A DNA stretch of 6,029 bases from Chloroflexota bacterium (lineage in GTDB: Bacteria; Chloroflexota; Limnocylindria; QHBO01), in assembly GCA_020848055.1 (NCBI GenBank), contig JADLBB010000044.1:1-6029 (forward strand). The letters are read 5' to 3'. Position 1 is the first letter of the stretch, and each line of letters begins with the position of its first letter. Of this stretch, positions 4,444-6,029 are shown piece after piece. The position numbers and the translations under genes are program-made. The notes under the pieces are model-generated. The model did not search any database. It was not told where the DNA came from and saw only the letters and a program-made list of their open reading frames with translations.

Positions 4444-5820
4444 TCAGTCTTGCGGCACCCGCGGCGCGTAGCGGCCCGCGACGTGCAGGCCGTTCACCGC
4501 ATCGGTGGCCGGGTCGCGCGTGAAGAAGCCGCGGTCGCCCTCGTTCGAGCCCTCGGTCACAATCCAGCGGTCGGAGTCGGGGAGCATGCGCATCGGGACC
4601 GGTGGCTCGACGTGGTCGGTGTCAGGGCCCAGTGCCTCGATGAATTCGAGCGTGGGCCGGAACGTGGCAGCCAGATGGTCGCCGTCCGCCGCGACGTCGA
4701 TGATCGACCCAGCCGTCCGGAATTGGCCGGCGTAGGCGGCCAGCACATCGGCCGAGCGTGGCTCCGGCATTTGAGCCTCGGCCACCAATCCCAGGTACGC
4801 CTCGAACGCCCAGTCGCGGATGCAGCGGTTGAACAGCGGGCCGTTGGGCTCGGCATTGGTGAACGAGACGATGGCGAACCGATGCGCCGGCACCATGACG
4901 AAGCCGGAGTACTGGCCGATGGTCGAGCCACCGTGCCGAACCACCTTCGAGCCCGCCACCTCGCCCAGCAGCCAGGAGATGCCCACGGCCTCGCCGAGCG
5001 CGGAGCCCGGCATGTGCGCCGTCGGCTCCTGCATGCGGGCGATCAGTTCCCGGCTGACGAGCTGCGTCCCGTCAGGCGCGCGGCCCAGGTCAAGGTGGAA
5101 GCGGGCCCATCGGAGTTGGTCGGGGATGGTGGCCGAGATGCCTCCCATCGGATTGGCGCTGCGCGGCATGTGCCACGGCCCCAGGACCTTGTAGCTGCCG
5201 TCCTCCTCGCGCCGATGCCCGACCGCGAAGCGCCTGGTCATGATGTCGTTCGGGAAGAACAGGGTGTCGTGCAGGCCGAGTGGCTCGAGCACCAGCGCCG
5301 CCAGGGCGCGCTCGTAGGTCTGGCCGGTGACGTTCTCGATGACCCGGCCCGCCAGGCCGAGCGCCGCGTTGTTGTACGAGACGATGAATCCGGGCGGCGT
5401 GATCTGGGGCAGTTCCGCCATGTGCTCGACGTACCGGGCGATGGCGTCGTCGCCACCGCCGGTGTCGGTGAAGTCGTCGCCTGCCCAACCGGCCGTGTGG
5501 TTGAGCAGCTGCAGGACGGTCACCGACTGGGCGGCCTGCTCGTCCCGCAGCCGCAGTTCGGGGACGTAGTTCCGGACCGGGGCGTCCAGGTCGACCCTGC
5601 CGTCATCGGCCAGGCGCAGGATGGCAACCGATGTGAACGTCTTGCCCGTCGAGCCGAACTGGAACAGCGTGGTCCCGTCGACCGGCAACGGATTTTCGAC
5701 GCTCGTCACGCCGTGGTAGGCGAACCCGACCTCGTCACCGTGAACGATGCCGACGGCCACCCCGGGGACTCCGAGCTCATCGGCCAGTTCGCGTGTGGTC
5801 TGCAGAAGTTCCCCGTCCAC
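4444..5820 (-). CDS. Serine hydrolase of the class C beta-lactamase / penicillin-binding-protein-like family
   Basis: The 458-residue protein has all three active-site motifs of the family. The nucleophile motif S-x-x-K is Ser57-Thr-Gly-Lys60 in FQFGSTGKTF, the Y-x-N motif is Tyr149-Asn-Asn151 in VSYNNAAL, and the HGG triad is His296-Gly-Gly298 in VRHGGSTIGQYSG. LLNHTAGW (105-112) is also typical. After about residue 350 a separate region (LAAYAGQFRTAGSIIDVAADGD) resembles the small beta-barrel often appended to these enzymes. Members include esterases, D-aminopeptidases and peptidases as well as beta-lactamases, so the substrate is unknown and antibiotic resistance should not be assumed. No signal peptide is present from the GTG at 5820, and no earlier in-frame start exists, suggesting a cytoplasmic enzyme. 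A TACCAT hexamer (5827-5832) ends 6 nt before the GTG. Confidence 0.93.
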   Translation of the reverse strand: MDGELLQTTRELADELGVPGVAVGIVHGDEVGFAYHGVTSVENPLPVDGTTLFQFGSTGKTFTSVAILRLADDGRVDLDAPVRNYVPELRLRDEQAAQSVTVLQLLNHTAGWAGDDFTDTGGGDDAIARYVEHMAELPQITPPGFIVSYNNAALGLAGRVIENVTGQTYERALAALVLEPLGLHDTLFFPNDIMTRRFAVGHRREEDGSYKVLGPWHMPRSANPMGGISATIPDQLRWARFHLDLGRAPDGTQLVSRELIARMQEPTAHMPGSALGEAVGISWLLGEVAGSKVVRHGGSTIGQYSGFVMVPAHRFAIVSFTNAEPNGPLFNRCIRDWAFEAYLGLVAEAQMPEPRSADVLAAYAGQFRTAGSIIDVAADGDHLAATFRPTLEFIEALGPDTDHVEPPVPMRMLPDSDRWIVTEGSNEGDRGFFTRDPATDAVNGLHVAGRYAPRVPQD

Positions 5821-5878
5821 GCTCCGATGGTACGGTATCGCCGTGCGGTGGCCCTGATCCGTCGCGGCGCCGATGCTT

Positions 5879-5918
5879 CCCCGCGATCCGCCAAGGGTCT
5901 ATGCTGCCCCGCGATTCG
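5879..5918. repeat. Short direct repeat in the divergent promoter region
   Basis: CCCCGCGATCCG (5879-5890) recurs as CCCCGCGATTCG (5907-5918), one mismatch in 12 and 28 bp apart from start to start. It lies between the divergent hydrolase and membrane genes, where a pair of sites on roughly the same helix face could bind a regulator. It could also be chance in GC-rich DNA. Confidence 0.3.
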
Positions 5919-5933
5919 GCAGATGGGGGGCAT

Positions 5934-5940
5934 GAGGTGA
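5934..5940 (+). promoter_or_regulatory. Ribosome-binding site (GAGGTGA) of the right-edge membrane gene
   Basis: GAGGTGA precedes the ATG at 5944, with GAGG ending 6 nt before it. This is the strongest Shine-Dalgarno sequence in the window and contrasts with the leaderless-looking starts elsewhere. It fixes the start of the partial gene. Confidence 0.7.
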
Positions 5941-5943
5941 ACG

Positions 5944-6029
5944 ATGCTCATCCTGGTCCTGCGCTTGCTCCACATCGGCTCGGGCGTCTTCTGGGTCGGG
6001 GCGTTCCTGACGTTCTTCCAGTTCGTGCA
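5944..6029 (+). CDS. Partial membrane protein (N-terminus only, cut by window end)
   Basis: Only 28 codons are inside the window: MLILVLRLLHIGSGVFWVGA followed by FLTFFQFV. They form one continuous hydrophobic helix with an LLHIGSGVFWVGA core. A His within the first helix before a Phe-Trp-Val-Gly turn is common in small DUF2269- or CopD-like integral membrane proteins, but this is too little sequence to assign a family. A strong ribosome-binding site supports the start. The gene is divergent from the serine hydrolase, with 123 bp between the two starts, so both promoters should lie in 5821-5943. The frame stays open to the window edge. Confidence 0.7.
   Translation, partial: MLILVLRLLHIGSGVFWVGAFLTFFQFV

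Noticed and set aside
4411..5940. Long 509-codon plus-strand open frame opposite the serine hydrolase
   Set aside because: It is the antisense of a gene with three intact catalytic motifs. It is Arg/Val/Gly/Asp-rich with no recognisable domain, as expected from GC-rich shadow frames.

Overview
The window is GC-rich and gene-dense. Genes often start with GTG and often lack a ribosome-binding site, and several starts have a -10-like TANNNT hexamer 6-7 nt upstream, as in leaderless transcripts. One protein is an anchored extracellular protein with a long Pro-Thr linker. Together these suggest a high-GC Chloroflexota or actinobacterial genome. That is an inference from style, because no ribosomal or other marker gene is present.

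Layout. 81-540 (+): an intact DUF4160-DUF2442 pair with a 23-nt overlap. 541-779: no convincing intact gene, only scraps of coding-like frame and a small stem-loop. 780-1158 (-): a second DUF2442 gene preceded by only the last ~20 codons of a DUF4160 gene. 1145-1879 (-): a membrane-anchored protein with a Pro-Thr linker, whose 3' end runs into that DUF4160 remnant. 1960-2597 (+): a VapBC toxin-antitoxin pair. 2669-3595 (+): an HNH endonuclease with an SRA-like N-terminal reader region, probably a modification-dependent restriction enzyme. 3596-3733: a convergent gap holding a promoter/operator-like inverted repeat and the start of a lost minus-strand ORF. 3734-4374 (-): a second, unrelated VapBC pair with a 20-bp perfect palindrome in its promoter. 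4444-5820 (-): a class C beta-lactamase-like serine hydrolase. 5944-6029 (+): the start of a membrane protein cut by the window edge.

Bases 81-4410 read as a small accessory island of toxin-antitoxin and TA-like modules around a restriction-type nuclease, with signs of turnover: one module truncated, one start orphaned, and one decayed gap. The hydrolase and membrane gene on the right look like ordinary chromosomal genes. Both VapBC pairs couple antitoxin to toxin through a GTGA stop/start overlap, and both DUF2442 genes start inside the DUF4160 reading frame at the same Trp-His-Asp codons. The most unusual point is that the truncated DUF4160 copy keeps the segment carrying the ribosome-binding site and start codon of its DUF2442 partner.
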